This document shows, in pieces, positions 32,280 to 40,730 of a DNA stretch of 60,326 nt (the stretch's first letter is position 1; each line of letters begins with the position of its first letter). The translations under genes and the position numbers were made by a program. The notes below the pieces were generated by a model that saw only the letters and a list, made by a program, of their open reading frames with translations, ran no database searches and was not told the origin of the DNA. Source of the DNA: G021776435 sp046756245. Its GTDB lineage: Bacteria; Pseudomonadota; Alphaproteobacteria; Caulobacterales; Parvularculaceae. The DNA is taken from NCBI GenBank assembly GCA_046756245.1, contig JBHHVZ010000004.1, positions 1-60,326 of the forward strand, written 5' to 3'.

Positions 32280-33101
32280 TTAACCTGCGCAGCAGGAGAG
32301 CTTCGCGATATCCTTATCGAAACCTTGCGCAGCGAGTTTCAAACCCTCGACCGTCGTCAGATAGGGAAAAACCGTCTCGCCCAGTTCCTGCGCGGTCATG
32401 CCTGTCTTCAGCGCAAGGGCGAGCGTCTGAATGCTGTCGGCGCCTTCCGGCGCGACGATCTGTCCGCCAAGAAATTTTCCCGTTTCAGCGTCGGCGACGA
32501 GCTTGATGAGACCGCGCGTATCGCGCGCAGCGAGCGCCCTCGGCAATTGGCCGAGCGGAAGCGCGGAAGTTTTGACCGGGCGCCCGGCCGCTTTGGCGTT
32601 CGCTTCGGTAAGGCCGACGCCCGAGACCTGCGGATCGGTGAACACGACCCAGGGCATGGCGGCGTTGTCGTAACGCAAGCGGTCGCCATTAAGGGCGTTC
32701 TTCGCGGCGATCTTCGCGCCGCACGCCGCCATATAGACGAACTGATCACGGTTTGTGACGTCGCCGGCGGCGTAGACGCCGGGCGCCGACGTGCGCATGT
32801 TTTCGTCGACCATGATCGCGCCGCGCCGATCGAGTTCGACGCCGGTTTCGACGAGGCGCAGTGTTTCCGTATTCGGCGTACGACCCGTCGCGACAAGCAA
32901 TTTTTCGCCCTTGATCTCGATGATCCTGTCTTCTTCCTTGACGCAGGCCGTGACGCCGTGGCCGACGAGGGCGACGCGCGCGCCTGCTTCGGCGGCCGTG
33001 ATGGCGGCGGAAAAGCCGGCCGAGCCCGCGCCGATGACGGCAAGGTCAAAGGCGCCCGCGCCAGGCGTTGAACAGCAGTCAGACTTTAGCGTATTCCTCA
33101 A
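32280..33101 (-). pseudogene. merA: Mercuric reductase MerA with large internal deletion
   Basis: 273 residues where about 460-560 are expected. The N-terminal FAD-binding strand-helix (FDLAVIGAGSAGFSAAITAA) is intact up to VALVGHG, then the sequence jumps to TACVKEEDRIIEIKGEKLLVATGR, the entry to the second FAD segment. The remainder (GVYAAGDVTNRDQFVYMAA, FPYLTTVEGLKLAAQ, terminal LSCCAG with the Hg-binding cysteine pair) is normal. Missing are the redox-active CVNVGC disulfide and the whole NAD(P)-binding domain, so Hg(II) reduction should be lost. The reading frame is preserved. It starts at TTG overlapping the merF stop (TTGA). Could also be an assembly collapse. Confidence 0.85.
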
Positions 33102-33331
33102 CTCTCGGCGCGCCGATCGTTTTCGCGCCTTTTCTTGCGGCTACGCCGGAAAGCGTAAGTCAGCAGCAAAACGAATATTCCCAGCGCGACATAAGCGACA
33201 AGGGCGAGCGATCCCGTCAGCGCCGACAGACTGGCGCCGGCGACCACAACGACCAACACATGCGCCGCGCAACACGCCGCGACCGCGGTCAATCCGATGA
33301 CGCCGAAAGACGCGCCATGCGGCGTCTTCAT
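33098..33331 (-). CDS. merF: MerF-like mercury transporter
   Basis: A 77-residue inner-membrane protein with two helices. The first contains an ACC pair (VAACCAAHVLVVVVAG), the second is preceded by LSALTG as in MerF, whose cysteine pair carries Hg(II) across the membrane. The C-terminal CC pair of classical MerF is absent; the tail is instead strongly basic (RRSRKKRRENDRR). The stop overlaps merA and the gene follows merP by 2 bp. Confidence 0.72.
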   Translation of the reverse strand: MKTPHGASFGVIGLTAVAACCAAHVLVVVVAGASLSALTGSLALVAYVALGIFVLLLTYAFRRSRKKRRENDRRAES

Positions 33332-33333
33332 GC

Positions 33334-33660
33334 TCAGATCGCCGTCGCGGGATAACCGGCGCCCGCCGACGCTGCAGCAATCGCTTCGGCTGTCGCGACG
33401 GTCGGATCGTAAACGACCGTCGCCGTCTTCGTATCGAAATCAACATCGACCGAGCGTACGCCCTCGACCCCGCTCATCGCCTTCTTGACGGTAATCGGGC
33501 ACATGGCGCAGGTCATGTTTTCGACGGCGAAGGTTTGCGTGCGCAGCTCGGCTGCCGTAGCGGTCGTATTCGCGTTCGCATTCGAGGCCATATAGGCCGA
33601 CGCCGCGCCGAAGACGGCGAGCGCGCCGACGGCGGATAACAGGATGATCGCTTTCTTCAT
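33334..33660 (-). CDS. merP: Periplasmic mercury-binding protein MerP
   Basis: A 108-residue protein: signal peptide MKKAIILLSAVGALAVFGA, a linker rich in Ala/Thr/Asn, then a heavy-metal-associated domain with VENMTCAMCPITVKKAM (metal-binding CxxC) and the C-terminal GAGYPATAI. It would bind Hg(II) in the periplasm and pass it to MerT or MerF. ATG 33660 is chosen because the longer frame places basic residues before the signal peptide. Confidence 0.93.
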   Translation of the reverse strand: MKKAIILLSAVGALAVFGAASAYMASNANANTTATAAELRTQTFAVENMTCAMCPITVKKAMSGVEGVRSVDVDFDTKTATVVYDPTVATAEAIAAASAGAGYPATAI

Positions 33661-33670
33661 GGCAGTCCTC

Positions 33671-34069
33671 CTAATAAAACCAGGGCGCCCACAGATCGAT
33701 CGTCGCTGCAAGCGCGATCAGAACCGTTGCAAGCCACAAAGCGGTTTTCGTAATCAGACTCGATTCGGGGCGGGCGCAGTACGACCCCTCCTCGCAGACG
33801 GGCTTCTTGCGGAAATAGACCTGCCGGAACCCCAGCCCCAGCGGGATGAGCGTTGCGGCGATGAAATAGGGTTTGTACGGTTCGAGCGCCGTGAGGCTCC
33901 CGATCCAGGCCCCCGACACCCCGATGCTCACGAGAATGAGCGGGCCGATACAGCAGGTCGAGGCGAGAATCGCGCCGAGGATTCCGCCGGTCGCAAACCA
34001 GCCCGCTTCGGCCCGTTCGCCCGGCGCGCCCTCCGGTTCGGCGTATCCTTGTCCTTGGTCTTTTGTCAT
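33671..34069 (-). CDS. merT: Mercuric transport protein MerT
   Basis: A 132-residue inner-membrane Hg(II) importer with three helices. Helix 1 has the cysteine pair in GAILASTCCIGPLILV, a second Cys pair lies in the loop KKPVCEEGSYCARP, and helix 3 is LATVLIALAATIDL. First gene of the mer operon. ATG 34069 is taken from family length; 34090 is an alternative. Transcribed from the promoter at 34109-34139. Confidence 0.92.
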   Translation of the reverse strand: MTKDQGQGYAEPEGAPGERAEAGWFATGGILGAILASTCCIGPLILVSIGVSGAWIGSLTALEPYKPYFIAATLIPLGLGFRQVYFRKKPVCEEGSYCARPESSLITKTALWLATVLIALAATIDLWAPWFY

Positions 34070-34108
34070 ATCGGCTCTGCAGTCTTGCATTCTCGGGTCG
34101 CGCCAGCC

Positions 34109-34139
34109 TAGATAGGGTCTGTAGTAAATACAGGCGCAA
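34109..34139 (-). promoter_or_regulatory. mer promoter/operator, MerR type
   Basis: On the minus strand: -35 TTGCGC (34139-34134), a 19-bp spacer containing the inverted repeat CTGTA-TTTAC-TACAG, and -10 TATCTA (34114-34109). The over-long 19-bp spacer with a dyad between the boxes is the hallmark of promoters that MerR represses and, with Hg(II), activates by underwinding. Confidence 0.85.
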
Positions 34140-34153
34140 GAGGTTTTTTTGCT

Positions 34154-34576
34154 ATGGCCGATCACAGGCCCGAGAGAGCAGTGAAGCGCGGCGAGCTTGC
34201 GCGCCGGGCCGGCTGTCATCTCGAGACCATCCGCTATTACGAGAATGTCGGACTTATGCCGGAGCCGGACAGAACCGATTCGGGACACCGCCTATACGAC
34301 CAGGAACGGGAGCGCCGGCTGAAGTTCATTTTGCGCGCGCGCGAGCTTGGTTTCACGATCGACGAATTGAAGGGCCTTTTAGGCCTTGTCGACCGCAACG
34401 AGCTTTCATGCGGCGATATGTACGATCTGACGCATTCGCACATCGTCAGCATACGCCAGAAAATCGCCGACCTCCGCAGGCTGGAGAAAACGCTTGTCGA
34501 AATTTCTACTCAATGCGCGCGCGGTAATGCGCCTGAATGCCCGATTGTCGACGCCCTGTTTGAAGGAACGGGTTAG
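34154..34576 (+). CDS. merR: Mercury-responsive regulator MerR
   Basis: A 140-residue MerR-family regulator. The N-terminal helix-turn-helix reads KRGELARRAGCHLETIRYYENVGL, followed by RLYDQERERRLKFI and the dimerisation helix. The three Hg(II)-ligand cysteines are present (LSCGD about residue 85, then C-x7-C in QCARGNAPECP), which separates it from copper or zinc members of the family. Divergent from merT with the shared operator between them. Confidence 0.93.
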   Translation: MADHRPERAVKRGELARRAGCHLETIRYYENVGLMPEPDRTDSGHRLYDQERERRLKFILRARELGFTIDELKGLLGLVDRNELSCGDMYDLTHSHIVSIRQKIADLRRLEKTLVEISTQCARGNAPECPIVDALFEGTG

Positions 34577-34594
34577 CAGGTTTTTCCCGCCGCC

Positions 34595-36178
34595 CTAATG
34601 CCGGAAGTGGCGCATGCCGGTGAACGCCATGGCGAGGCCCTTTTCATCGGCCGCCGCAATCACCTCTTCATCGCGCATCGATCCGCCCGGCTGGATGACG
34701 GCGGTCGCGCCCGCTTCCGCTGCCGCCAGCAACCCATCGGCGAACGGAAAGAAAGCGTCCGAAGCGACAACCGAGCCGACCGCGAGCGGCTCGGAAAGCC
34801 CCGCCGCTTTCGCCGCTTCCGCCGATTTCTGCGCCGCGATGCGGCTTGAATCGACGCGGCTCATCTGGCCGGCGCCGACGCCGACGGTCGCCAGATCCTT
34901 TGCGTAAACAATCGCGTTCGACTTCACATGCTTGGCGACGGCGAAGGCGAACAGCATGTCGCGAAGCTCGTTTTCGGTTGGGGCGCGTCTGGTGACGATC
35001 TTCAGATCGTCAAGGACGACGCGGCCGTTGTCGCGCGCCTGCACCAGCGCGCCGCCGGCGAGAAGCTTTATCGTCCGGCCCGGCGCAGCCGCGTCCGGCA
35101 GTCCGCCCGCCAACAGCAATCGCAAATTCTTCTTGCGCGATAAAATTTTCTGCGCGTCATCGTCCGCCTCCGGCGCGATAACCACTTCGGTGAAAATCTT
35201 GGCGATCTTTTCAGCCGTCGCCGCGTCAAGCGCCCGGTTGACGGCGACGATGCCGCCAAAAGCGGACACCGGATCGCAGCGCAGCGCGTTGTCGTAGGCT
35301 TCTTTAAGCGTCTCGCCCAGCGCGACGCCGCACGGATTGGCGTGCTTGACGATGACGACGGCGGGCGTTTCGGGATTGAACTCGGCGACAAGCTCATAGG
35401 CTGCGCCGGTGTCGTTCAAGTTGTTGTAGGAAAGCGCCTTGCCCTGCGCCTGGCGCGCCGTCGCCACCCCCGGCCGGGGCTCATTCGTCGTGTAAAACGC
35501 CGCGTCCTGATGCGGATTTTCCCCGTAACGCAGCCGCTCGCGCAATTGCGCCGACAGGGTGATCCGCTCGGGAAACGGCTCGTCAATGACGCCTGCGAAC
35601 CAGTCGGCGATGGTCGCGTCGTAAGCTGAAGTCCGCGCAAACGCCGCCGCTGCAAGCCGGCGCCGCGTTTCCTCGCCGAGCCCGCCTTGCGTTTCGATTT
35701 CACCGGCGACGTCTTCATATTGCGCCGGGTCGGTTACGACGCCGACAAAGCCGTGGTTCTTCGCCGCCGCCCGGATCATCGCCGGCCCGCCGATGTCGAT
35801 ATTCTCCACGCACTCGTCGAAATCGGCGCCGCGCGCCCGGGTCTCTTCGAACGGATAGAGATTGACTACCAAGAGATCGATCGGCGCAATGTCGTGTTCC
35901 TCCATGGCGCGCACATGCTCGGCGTCGTCGCGCAGGCCCAGAAGCCCGCCATGGATTTTCGGGTGCAGCGTTTTCACCCTTCCGTCCATCATTTCGGGAA
36001 AGCCGGTGACGTCGGAGACGTCGCGAACTTCGAGCCCCGCCTCGCGCAACAGCTTCGCCGTGCCGCCGGTCGAAATCAGCGCGACGCCGGCGGCCGCCAG
36101 CCGGCGCGCGAACTCGAGCGCGCCGGTCTTGTCGGAAACGGAAATAAGGGCGCGGCGGACGGGGCTCGGCTTGGACAT
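34595..36178 (-). CDS. purH: Bifunctional AICAR transformylase / IMP cyclohydrolase
   Basis: A 527-residue enzyme for the last two steps of de novo IMP synthesis. The N-terminal MGS-like cyclohydrolase domain shows SDKTGALEFARRLAAAG and STGGTAKLLREAGL; the C-terminal transformylase domain (from about residue 200) shows LRYGENPHQDAAFY, HANPCGVA, SNAIVYAKD and GAGQMSRVDS. Full normal length. It converges with merR, 18 bp apart. Confidence 0.97.
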   Translation of the reverse strand: MSKPSPVRRALISVSDKTGALEFARRLAAAGVALISTGGTAKLLREAGLEVRDVSDVTGFPEMMDGRVKTLHPKIHGGLLGLRDDAEHVRAMEEHDIAPIDLLVVNLYPFEETRARGADFDECVENIDIGGPAMIRAAAKNHGFVGVVTDPAQYEDVAGEIETQGGLGEETRRRLAAAAFARTSAYDATIADWFAGVIDEPFPERITLSAQLRERLRYGENPHQDAAFYTTNEPRPGVATARQAQGKALSYNNLNDTGAAYELVAEFNPETPAVVIVKHANPCGVALGETLKEAYDNALRCDPVSAFGGIVAVNRALDAATAEKIAKIFTEVVIAPEADDDAQKILSRKKNLRLLLAGGLPDAAAPGRTIKLLAGGALVQARDNGRVVLDDLKIVTRRAPTENELRDMLFAFAVAKHVKSNAIVYAKDLATVGVGAGQMSRVDSSRIAAQKSAEAAKAAGLSEPLAVGSVVASDAFFPFADGLLAAAEAGATAVIQPGGSMRDEEVIAAADEKGLAMAFTGMRHFRH

Positions 36179-36326
36179 CGGCGGCTCCGGTGCTGGGGCG
36201 GTTTGTCGGACGTTTTACGCCGACTGAGTATGCGCCGCCGCCGTAGAGCGCAAGAGCGACTTAATGACCGGGAGAAAAAGCGGTCGGCGCCAGCCGGATC
36301 TCTCGGTTGAAAGACCCCGTTCAGCG

Positions 36327-36432
36327 CTAGAGCATGTTCTCCGAAATGCGAGTCGGAGAACATGCTCTAGGTTTTTGTTTTGCCGCGCATTATATCCGAA
36401 AACCGGTTCCCGCTTTTCGGAATGCGCTCTAG
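36327..36432. repeat. Two-hairpin intergenic repeat, copy B (inverted)
   Basis: Reverse-complement copy of 25951-26055, filling much of the 250-bp gap upstream of purH. Its end supplies the TAG stop codon (36431-36429) of the CapD-like gene. The rest of the gap (36179-36326) shows no gene. Confidence 0.88.
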
Positions 36433-37628
36433 CTCGCCTGCTTGTTGACGCTTGTCGCCGTTTCAGTGCAGGGGCTGAATTCGGGCACGAGATGGTGTAC
36501 CGCCTCGTCGAGGGCGTCGAGATCGCCGCTGTGGGCGTAGTCGATAACGTCGGCGAGTCTTGGATTCAAGAGCGGCAGGTCGATCATCGCCGGCGAGGCG
36601 AGAAGAACCCCGTCGGCGCCGGTCTTCACCAGCTTATCCGTATCGAGAAAGATTTCCTCGAACAGCTTCTCGCCCGGGCGCAATCCTGTGAACTGGATTT
36701 CAATGTCCTGGCCCGGGGTGAGGCCATGCCCCTCGATCATGCGTTTGGCGAGTTCGAGGATTTTCACCGGCTCGCCCATGTCGAGGACGAACACGCGTCC
36801 GTCGTGGGTGACGACGCTCTTCTGGGCGCTGTCGAGGCTCGCCGCCTGCAGAACGAGCTGCACGGCCTCGCGCGTCGTCATGAAATAGCGCGAAATTTCC
36901 GGATGAGTGACGGTCACCGGCCCGCCGTTTTCGATCTGGTGCATGAAAAGCGGCGCGACCGACCCGGTCGAGCCGAGCACGTTGCCGAACCGCACGGTCA
37001 CGAACCGCGTATCGTTCTGGGCGACGTCGAGCGCCTGGGCGTAGAGTTCCGCAATCCGCTTCGTCGCGCCCATGAAGCTCGTCGGATTGACGGCCTTGTC
37101 GGTCGACACGAAGACGACGGTTTCTGCGCCCGTCTCAACAGCAATGTCGAAAACGTTCTTGGCGCCGTAGACATTCGTCAACGCGCCGGCGCAGCGATTC
37201 TGCTCGACGATCGGAACATGCTTGAACGCCGCGGCGTGCAACACGATCTCCGGGCGGACTTCGTTGAATACGCGCTCGAGATGCTCGGCGCGGCAGACGT
37301 CCGTCAGCGCCGACGCCACGACGCCGCCATAGCCGGCTTCGCGCATTTCGAGATCGATCTGATAGAGATTGAATTCGGCGTTATCGACAAGGGCGAGATA
37401 ATCCGGTTCGAACGCGGCGGTCTGGCGCGCAAGCTCTGAGCCGATCGTGCCGCCGGCGCCGGTGATCAGCACGCGCTTGCCGGCGATAAGCCGGCGCGCA
37501 GCCCTCTGATCGATGCGCCGCGCCGGGCGCGGCAACAGGTCCGAGAGATCAATATCGCCGGCGATGCTCGACAAACGCCGGTTTCTTTTTCGCCCGACAA
37601 CGCGTTCGAACAGTTCCTGTACGGACAT
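36429..37628 (-). CDS. CapD-like nucleotide-sugar epimerase/dehydratase, soluble form
   Basis: A 399-residue short-chain dehydrogenase-fold protein related to CapD/FlaA1/PglF UDP-GlcNAc 4,6-dehydratases. NAD motif GAGGTIGSELARQ lies near residue 56, HAAAFKHVPIVEQN and VSTDKAVNPTSFMGATKRIAE follow; in this group the usual YxxxK is MxxxK, seen here as MGATK. GLRPGEKLFEE near residue 315 is also characteristic. The four N-terminal membrane helices of CapD/WbpM are absent; only a basic 50-residue leader precedes the Rossmann domain. The TAG stop comes from a repeat. A role in envelope polysaccharide is likely. Confidence 0.85.
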   Translation of the reverse strand: MSVQELFERVVGRKRNRRLSSIAGDIDLSDLLPRPARRIDQRAARRLIAGKRVLITGAGGTIGSELARQTAAFEPDYLALVDNAEFNLYQIDLEMREAGYGGVVASALTDVCRAEHLERVFNEVRPEIVLHAAAFKHVPIVEQNRCAGALTNVYGAKNVFDIAVETGAETVVFVSTDKAVNPTSFMGATKRIAELYAQALDVAQNDTRFVTVRFGNVLGSTGSVAPLFMHQIENGGPVTVTHPEISRYFMTTREAVQLVLQAASLDSAQKSVVTHDGRVFVLDMGEPVKILELAKRMIEGHGLTPGQDIEIQFTGLRPGEKLFEEIFLDTDKLVKTGADGVLLASPAMIDLPLLNPRLADVIDYAHSGDLDALDEAVHHLVPEFSPCTETATSVNKQAS

Positions 37629-37677
37629 CATAACGATACTATGCTTCCCCTTTACGCCCGCCGCCGCCGATTCGCCG

Positions 37678-39342
37678 TCATACGCCTTCAAGCCGGCGAA
37701 ACGCCCAGCGGACGACAATATCCTCATGGGAACCCGGTTCCAACCCATCGCCGCTGAGAACGATCTGCTCGGCGGCTTGCGGCGCGCCGCCCTCGCCGCA
37801 ATAGATGCTGCGCTGCAAGGAAATGTCGGCGCAGTTCGTCCGGAACCGCCATCCTTCGCGGTTGGGAAGCGCCAATATCACCGTTTTTCCGTCCCGGGCG
37901 AGCGAAGCGCGCACGCTTGGATGAAGATGAAACCGCAACCGCCAGCGCCCGGCCGCTTCCGCCAGGCCGACAAGCCGGTCTTCGCCGCGCAGATCGTCGC
38001 CGCGCGCCAGCAGAAAAAGCCGCCGGATATGTTGGGCGTCAGCATCGCCGTTCCCGCCGAGGCGACGATCGATCTCCACCAGAAGCCCGCGCCCGTCTTC
38101 GGCGCGCCGGTGCGCCGCCGGCGCAACGCCATTGTCAGGCGCCGCCGGCCGGAAGCCGTCGAAAGAAAGCGTCGAATGGGCCGCCGCCCGAGCCAGAGCG
38201 CGGGCCCAGTCTCCGCCCAGATGCGCTCCCGACCCGCAATTGACGACGATGCGGCTGCGTCCGGAGGAAAAATGAAAGGCGCCGACGCTGTCGAACCGCT
38301 TTGACAGCGCCGCATGAGCGCCGCCGCCCACATCGAGGATCACCAGCGCCCGGGCGGCTGCAAGACGCTGATAGCCCGAATGGCGCGCGAAGCCGGTCGG
38401 CATGCCGTCGCCCTCGACCGCCTCGAACGCGGCGAGCACAGCCCTGCCGTCGTCTTCATAACCGCCGTTGAAGACGGCGAGGCGTCCGTCGCCGCAGCGG
38501 AAAAAATGCGCCATCGCCGCCGCGCGGCCGGCCACATGCCGCAGATAGCCCGGCGTCTGAATACGGCGCGACTCAAACGCTTTCAAAACCATCAGAAGGC
38601 GGACGGAAATGGCCAGTTGCCGCGACGGGTTGCGGCTCACATGCCCGCCGTCGGGCCGAATCTGCAATCGCAATTCGCGTCGCAAAAGCTCCTGGCCGCG
38701 CTCCGCCGAGGTTTCGCAACCGGGAAGGCACAACCCGGCGACGCACAGCGCCATCGCCGTCATCAACCGCTCGAAACCGCCGCCGGCGCGATGGGCGGCG
38801 CGTTCAAGATGGCGCGTCTGGCGCGCCATCGAACTCAGGACGCGGCTGCGCCAGAGCGCATCGCCCCCCTGCAGCATGAACGGTCCATGACAGCAGAGCT
38901 GCACCAGCCGCTCCGCAGTCGCATAAGGCTCCCAGGCTTCCGGCGACCAGTTTTCGTAACGCTCGAGCCAGGCCCTGAGCAGCTTGCGCGCCGGCGTTTT
39001 CGCTGCGTCGCCAAGCGCGGCGAGATCCTTCAGCCATGAAAACTCGTGAAGGTAGGAAAACAGGGCGCTGTCGGGCTCCGCCAGGTCCCAGATGCGCTCC
39101 AGCTCGCCTTCGCAATCGATGGATTCTTCGCCGACGGCGACCTTGCCTTTGGCGAAGGACGTCGCAAAGGCGAGATCAGGCATACGCGGATCAACGGGCT
39201 GAAAATACAACCGGTCCGGCGCCGGTCCTTTAAGGCGCGCCTGATAAAACGGGCTCTCTCCCCATACGCGCTGCACGCGCGCGACCATGTCGCGGGCGAT
39301 GGCGCGCGCCTGTCCTCCCCGCTGATCAGAATTTGCGCTCAT
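37678..39342 (-). CDS. Heparinase II/III-family protein
   Basis: A 554-residue protein. An alpha-helical toroid-like N-terminal half (WLKDLAALGD, WEPYATAERLVQLCCHG, RPDGGHVSRNPSRQL) is followed by a beta-sheet C-terminal half (RIVVNCGSGAHLGGDW, ARAAAHSTLSFDGF, HLHPSVRASLARDGKTVILALPN), the layout of the heparinase II/III group of polysaccharide lyases. No signal peptide is seen, which is usual for the alphaproteobacterial members found next to rpe and purH. Substrate unknown. Confidence 0.85.
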   Translation of the reverse strand: MSANSDQRGGQARAIARDMVARVQRVWGESPFYQARLKGPAPDRLYFQPVDPRMPDLAFATSFAKGKVAVGEESIDCEGELERIWDLAEPDSALFSYLHEFSWLKDLAALGDAAKTPARKLLRAWLERYENWSPEAWEPYATAERLVQLCCHGPFMLQGGDALWRSRVLSSMARQTRHLERAAHRAGGGFERLMTAMALCVAGLCLPGCETSAERGQELLRRELRLQIRPDGGHVSRNPSRQLAISVRLLMVLKAFESRRIQTPGYLRHVAGRAAAMAHFFRCGDGRLAVFNGGYEDDGRAVLAAFEAVEGDGMPTGFARHSGYQRLAAARALVILDVGGGAHAALSKRFDSVGAFHFSSGRSRIVVNCGSGAHLGGDWARALARAAAHSTLSFDGFRPAAPDNGVAPAAHRRAEDGRGLLVEIDRRLGGNGDADAQHIRRLFLLARGDDLRGEDRLVGLAEAAGRWRLRFHLHPSVRASLARDGKTVILALPNREGWRFRTNCADISLQRSIYCGEGGAPQAAEQIVLSGDGLEPGSHEDIVVRWAFRRLEGV

Positions 39343-39345
39343 GGT

Positions 39346-40008
39346 TTATTCGTCTCCGCGCAATCGCCGGATGTTGGCCGCATAAGCGTCCGGCCCGCCG
39401 TTGAAGACGGCCGAACCCGCAACAAGCACGTCGGCGCCGGCCGCAACCGCTTTCGCCGCCGTTTCTTCGTTCACGCCGCCGTCGACTTCGAGCATCACGT
39501 CGTTGTCGGCCTGCGCGATCATCGCATGCAGCGCCTCGATCTTGCGCAATTGCGACTTGATGAAGCTTTGTCCGCCGAACCCGGGATTGACGCTCATGAC
39601 CAGAACGAGATCGATGTCGGAGAGAATTTCCTCCATCGCTAAAACCGGCGTCGCCGGATTAAGCGCGACGCCGGCCTTGACGCCCGCCGCCTTGATGCGC
39701 TGAACGGTCCGATGCAGATGCGGACCGGATTCCGGATGCACGGTCAGGATGTCGGCGCCCGCGTCGGCGAATGCGTCGATATAGGGATCGACCGGCGAGA
39801 TCATCAGATGCACGTCGAAAGGCAGATCCGTCACGGAACGGATGGCTTTGACGACGCCCGGCCCGATCGTCAGATTCGGGACGAAATGACCGTCCATAAC
39901 GTCCACATGGATGAAATCGGCGCCGGCGGCCGCCACGGCGGCGACTTCCTCGCCCAGTCGGGCGAAGTCGGCGGCCAGAATTGAGGGGGCGACGCGCACG
40001 CGGCTCAT
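39346..40008 (-). CDS. rpe: Ribulose-phosphate 3-epimerase
   Basis: A 220-residue TIM-barrel enzyme interconverting ribulose-5-P and xylulose-5-P in the pentose phosphate pathway. APSILAADFARLGEEV, FIHVDVMDGHFVPNLTIGP (metal-binding His and Asp), VHLMI, MSVNPGFGGQSFI and EVDGGVNEETA are all present. The ATG follows TTGATAGGGAATTCAGC-type leader; the frame extension to 40104 covers the terminator region and is not coding. Three bases separate its stop from the heparinase-family start downstream. Confidence 0.96.
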   Translation of the reverse strand: MSRVRVAPSILAADFARLGEEVAAVAAAGADFIHVDVMDGHFVPNLTIGPGVVKAIRSVTDLPFDVHLMISPVDPYIDAFADAGADILTVHPESGPHLHRTVQRIKAAGVKAGVALNPATPVLAMEEILSDIDLVLVMSVNPGFGGQSFIKSQLRKIEALHAMIAQADNDVMLEVDGGVNEETAAKAVAAGADVLVAGSAVFNGGPDAYAANIRRLRGDE

Positions 40009-40055
40009 GCTGAATTCCCTATCGTGATGCGGCCTTTTCGCGCAACTGACAATGC

Positions 40056-40093
40056 CGAAAAAGAACCCCCCGCCGGAGGGAGCGGGGGGTTCC
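40056..40093 (-). terminator. Intrinsic terminator of the lipoprotein gene
   Basis: An 11-bp GC-rich stem (GAACCCCCCGC / GCGGGGGGTTC), 8-nt loop, followed on the minus strand by TTTTTC. It lies 41 bp after the stop of the 40134 gene and insulates rpe. Confidence 0.85.
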
Positions 40094-40133
40094 AGTCGAT
40101 GCAAGTTAAAGTGAGCGGAATGTCAACGATTGA

Positions 40134-40610
40134 TCATCCCGGAAGCACGCGCACTGCGCGGCCATATTCGACCCGCACGCGCGATCCGACAGCGGCCACC
40201 GGCCTGTGGTCAGGCTGTACGACCGAAATCGTGCGACCGTCGTCCAGTTCGACGGTGTAGCGGAATGCGTCCTGAGAGGTTGCATCTTCCTCTATGGCGG
40301 CCCCGATGAGGCCGCCGACAACGGCGAGACCGACTCCGGCGGCGACGTTTTCCGCCCGGCCGCCGCCGATTTCCGAACCGAGCGCGCCGCCGATCGCCGC
40401 GCCGGACACTGCGCCGACGCCTGAGCGGGTTCCGCCGATGCGGACCGGCTCGACGCCGATCAGGCGGCCGCCATAGACCTCGGCGGGAACGCCGACGGCG
40501 TAGCGGTCGTAGTCATAGGCGCCGCCGCCCGCACACGCCGCGAGCGCCGCCCCGGCGAGGGCGATTGCAGCAAGGCGCGCGGGCGCGCAGATGAGACGGG
40601 CGAAAGTCAT
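40134..40610 (-). CDS. Outer-membrane lipoprotein with glycine-zipper domain
   Basis: A 158-residue lipoprotein. The signal peptide ends in a lipobox (LAGAALAACAGG). A glycine-zipper 2TM segment (VGAVSGAAIGGALGSEIGGG and VAAGVGLAVVGGLIGAAIEE) occupies the middle, and the C-terminus (DDGRTISVVQPDHRPVAAVGSRVRVEYG) resembles the SlyB/Pcp tail. ATG 40610 is preferred since it gives a normal signal-peptide length. Confidence 0.85.
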   Translation of the reverse strand: MTFARLICAPARLAAIALAGAALAACAGGGAYDYDRYAVGVPAEVYGGRLIGVEPVRIGGTRSGVGAVSGAAIGGALGSEIGGGRAENVAAGVGLAVVGGLIGAAIEEDATSQDAFRYTVELDDGRTISVVQPDHRPVAAVGSRVRVEYGRAVRVLPG

Positions 40611-40730
40611 AAGAGCTTTCCTGAACCTGCGCGCAAGCTCCGGCCTCATTGCGGCGGAATTTAGACGAAATGAAGGCGACCGGCCCCAATCGACGGATTT
40701 TCATGGTTAACTGAAATCGGCCGGCTTTCC

